NCBI GenBank assembly: GCA_003133485.1
Contig: PKXR01000086.1
Location: 1-8,006, forward strand
Length of the DNA stretch: 8,006 nt
Source of the DNA: Candidatus Dormiibacterota bacterium
GTDB taxonomy: Bacteria; Chloroflexota; Dormibacteria; UBA8260; Bog-877
Reading direction: 5' to 3'
Every line of letters starts with the position of its first letter. The first letter of the stretch is position 1. Both the position numbers and the translations under genes were made by a program. Shown here piece after piece: positions 6,243 to 8,006 of this stretch. Under the pieces are notes generated by a model. It had not been told where the DNA came from, did no database searches, and saw only the letters and a program-made list of their open reading frames with translations.

Positions 6243-6255
6243 TGAATTGTATTCA
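6243..6255. promoter_or_regulatory. Palindromic candidate operator over the -10 box
   Basis: TGAAT-TGT-ATTCA is a perfect 5-3-5 inverted repeat at 6243-6255 that fully contains the predicted -10 hexamer of the lactonase. A dimeric repressor bound here would block the promoter. Short palindromes also arise by chance in AT-rich DNA, and no regulator gene is seen in the window. Confidence 0.35.
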
Positions 6256-6274
6256 TCAACTACCTAGCAGTCAT
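6246..6274 (-). promoter_or_regulatory. Sigma-70-like promoter for the lactonase
   Basis: On the minus strand, ATGACT (6274-6269, four of six matches to TTGACA) is separated by exactly 17 bases from TACAAT (6251-6246, five of six matches to TATAAT). This predicts transcription starting near 6239, with a leader of about 33 bases containing the GAGGGG site. It lies in an AT-rich patch that stands out from the GC-rich surroundings. Confidence 0.45.
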
Positions 6275-6572
6275 GGGAAGGGTTCAGTCTCCTTTGCACA
6301 GTCAGGGTTGAAGGGTCCCCGTCGGCAGTAGCGAGTACGCCCTCGACTCAGCGAACTGAGTCAAAGTCGACCAGCTCATGACCTAGCTCTCCGACCAGTA
6401 GCCGAGGGCGCCGGGGTCCAGTGCACGAGGGCTTAGCTTACGATAAGGGGGCTTATCCTCAGCTTGCTTGCGACCGTTTTGAGATCGAAACGGGGTGGAC
6501 GGGCGCACGTGGCAGACACGGGGTCGAGATCCGCCGAGTTTTCTAGCTGTCCTCGAACGCTGGCTGTTATCA
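6275..6572. other. Intergenic region with no gene, one stem-loop
   Basis: About 300 bases upstream of the lactonase promoter have no believable reading frame; the minus-strand frame at 6383-6598 is not protein-like and lacks a ribosome site. The only clear structure is the stem-loop at 6345-6362. Confidence 0.4.
6345..6362. repeat. Perfect 7-bp stem with a tight CGAA loop
   Basis: GACTCAG at 6345-6351 pairs with CTGAGTC at 6356-6362 around a 4-base loop CGAA. No T-run follows on either strand. It lies 71 bases upstream of the predicted lactonase -35 box, so it may be an operator, or a terminator-like remnant of the debris region. Confidence 0.45.
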
Positions 6573-6855
6573 ACCAGGCCAACCTGGAACCGCGCCAATG
6601 ACTAGCGCTTGACCTGTGGCAGCCCGCATCTGTTGGATCGGCCGACGGATCCACGATCCGCCGCCGTGTAGGATCGTGCCCCGGATCGCGGGGCACACCA
6701 CAGAACGGCCGCTCCAGGTGGGCTACCTGCGCCTCGGTCAGCGCCGTCGGCTTGGTTCGCTCCGGATAGCGCAGCGCCTTCTCGCGTTCCACCTCCTGCC
6801 CACGTTCCGCCAGTTCGAACGATATCCCGGGCCAGGGCCGCCGGGCCCCACTCAT
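6573..6855 (-). pseudogene. Frameshifted fragment resembling an IS21-type transposase
   Basis: On the minus strand one frame reads LRYPERTKPTALTEAQVAHL and then ERPF. A neighbouring frame continues VVCPAIRGTILHGGGSWIRR (about 6696-6638). Joined by a one-base shift near 6696-6705, this resembles a segment of actinobacterial IstA-type transposases (pattern LTEAQVAHLERRF..CPAIRGT.LH), recalled from memory. Upstream sequence is scrambled over two frames (6433-6855 and 6602-7003), and the C-terminal catalytic domain is absent. No terminal inverted repeats or target duplication were found. The fragment also contains GC-rich hairpins (CGGATC/GATCCG at 6646-6660, GTGCCCC/GGGGCAC at 6676-6696). The family call is weak; that the frame is broken is clear. 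Confidence 0.3.
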
Positions 6856-7020
6856 GGGATCGCGGGACCCGCAAACTCATCCCGAATTCCTCACACTGCA
6901 ACCCGCGCCTCTTCAAGCTTGGACCCGCCACCCAAAGCCTGTCAGGGGACCGTTCTCCTCTGCTCACCGACAGAGCTCCGTTCCTGCCACGGAACCTTTC
7001 CACTTTTGGTGATCAGCTAA

Positions 7021-7287
7021 ATGCAATATTCGCGATCACCCACACCAGGTGGTCATCAGAAACGCCGAGAGCTTTAAAGTCTCCAGGGAGTACTCGGTGC
7101 CTGGTACAGGGATATAAGCGACTTCCAGACCATCCTGGACGGTCAGAACGGGCCAGCGCCAAGGCGCTGATCCAGGTGGTGCTGGTGCGGGAGCGGTAAA
7201 TGCCCGAGCCCGTGTGGGGGTACGCCCTCCGCGATCCCGATCCGATCCGGCAGTGCCAGCTGGTACAGCCCGCAGTGCCGCCTACGA
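7021..7287. other. Gene-free stretch, possibly transposon debris
   Basis: There is no intact gene in these 267 bases. On the plus strand a frame ending at TAA 7197-7199 reads AKALIQVVLVRER. It is followed in the same frame by ATG 7200 opening MPEPVWGYALRDPDPIRQCQ, which stops after 32 residues. The VLVR..EP..ALRDPDP pattern faintly recalls DDE transposases, but is too short to name. A 7-bp palindrome CAGCGCC-AA-GGCGCTG lies at 7154-7169. No terminator for the minus-strand gene ending at 7288 is evident. Confidence 0.3.
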
Positions 7288-8006
7288 CTACCTGCTAAAA
7301 CTCGCCGAGGCGTTGGTGTAACTGCCCGTGTTGGTCATGGAGAGGGTGTCGGTCGTCCAAAAACCGTTCTGAGTGGTGAACGTAATCTCTCCAGCTACCG
7401 TACCGTCACCGCCGCTACTCGACTGTGAGGCACCGTGCGCAATCGTGACGACGGCACTTCCGGTGAACGTGCCGCCGCCCGACGCACTAACGGTCACGGT
7501 GATGGCGCTGCCGGAGTTGACCACTGGGTTTCCGTATTGGTCTGTGAGGCTGATCTTGGACTTGAACGTCGGTCTGCTGCCACCTTCGGAGGTGTAAGTA
7601 CAAGTGAAGTAGCAGAGCCCGGATAACATACCCCCGCTGTTGGACTCACTCGTCCATGCAAGATGGGACGCCGCAAGAGCAGCAACGTTGATCACACCGG
7701 ACGTTCCTGTAACAGTCGGAGAGGTCGCGGACCCTGTTATCGTGTTCGACCCGGCCGCGAACAGGGTGGCTGTCAGCGTTGTCGTGCTGGTGCCGCTGGT
7801 GAAGGACACCGCAGTGGTCGGGTAGCTCGGAGCGTTTCCAGCAGGACTGGTGGTCGCGCCACTCCATGCAATGTTATGACTACCCGTGTAGGTCGTGACC
7901 GTATTGCCCGCGGCGTCCTCAGCGGTGAGGGTGATTCCACTGATGGTTGAGCCAGCCGTAGCGGTCGCCGGGGTCGACGACACGACGATCTGGGTGGCGG
8001 TGCCGA
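7288..8006 (-). CDS. C-terminal part of an Ig-like-repeat surface protein (5' end outside window)
   Basis: The frame is open from the right edge to TAG at 7290-7288, giving 238 complete residues; the true start lies beyond 8006. GTG 7983 is internal, because the frame before it (GTATQIVV) already belongs to a repeat module. Two modules are visible. The first spans about residues 1-112, with VVSSTPATATAGSTISGITL, the LTAEDAAGN motif and a TGTSGVINVAALAA end. The second, about 113-238, opens SHLAWTSES, has the LTDQYGNPV motif typical of bacterial Ig-like (Big/invasin-type) domains, and closes TLSMTNTGSYTNASASFSR. Composition is dominated by Ser, Thr, Gly and Ala with very few charged residues, as in exported adhesin-like proteins. 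The only cysteines are a close pair (CYFTC). No LPXTG motif, membrane anchor or other sorting signal follows the last module. Probable role is cell-surface adhesion or structure; the ligand is unknown. Confidence 0.75.
   Translation of the reverse strand, partial: GTATQIVVSSTPATATAGSTISGITLTAEDAAGNTVTTYTGSHNIAWSGATTSPAGNAPSYPTTAVSFTSGTSTTTLTATLFAAGSNTITGSATSPTVTGTSGVINVAALAASHLAWTSESNSGGMLSGLCYFTCTYTSEGGSRPTFKSKISLTDQYGNPVVNSGSAITVTVSASGGGTFTGSAVVTIAHGASQSSSGGDGTVAGEITFTTQNGFWTTDTLSMTNTGSYTNASASFSR

Noticed and set aside
1..8006. CRISPR array, direct-repeat array or defence system
   Set aside because: No regularly spaced repeats were found, and no nuclease, helicase or toxin-antitoxin motif was recognised in any credible frame.

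Overview
This is a GC-rich bacterial fragment (roughly 60% G+C by eye, not computed). Codon choice, TTG starts with purine-rich ribosome binding sites, a long secreted protein with the fold signatures of actinobacterial sensor and lipoprotein domains, and an Ig-like repeat surface protein all suggest an uncultured or acidophilic actinobacterium, perhaps Acidimicrobiia-like. That placement is inference. No rRNA, tRNA, CRISPR array or intact mobile element was found. Genes are separated by unusually long gaps, several of which hold decayed reading frames, so the window looks like a low-density accessory region.

Layout. The left edge (1-155, minus) probably carries the start of a truncated membrane protein. 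A 550-base divergent gap follows, with two adjacent perfect stem-loops (449-478 and 481-506). A 721-residue secreted multidomain protein with ten cysteines fills 709-2874. After it lies a probable decayed gene (3008-3366), and then a convergent membrane-anchored protein with a PH-like domain (3290-4108, minus). A 376-base divergent gap with a bulged 12-bp stem leads to a doubtful small membrane ORF (4485-5111, plus).

The clearest functional call is at 5448-6206 (minus): an N-acyl-homoserine lactonase of the AiiA type, complete and with every zinc ligand and the catalytic tyrosine in register with the Bacillus enzyme. It has a readable promoter (-35/-10) whose -10 box sits inside an AT-rich palindrome, and it is followed on the same strand by a 129-residue protein of unknown function (4972-5361). 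The two may form a small quorum-quenching operon. The stretch 6300-7290 has no intact gene, but shows frameshifted remnants that resemble transposases. The right edge (7288-8006, minus) is the C-terminal end of a large Ig-like-repeat surface protein that continues beyond the window.

Taken together, the window encodes mostly outward-facing functions: a large secreted protein, a repeat adhesin-like protein and an enzyme that destroys a bacterial signal. They are set among transposon-like debris. No defence system or other complete multi-gene system could be demonstrated. The best candidates for something undescribed are the lactonase plus 129-residue pair with its palindromic promoter, and the ten-cysteine secreted protein.
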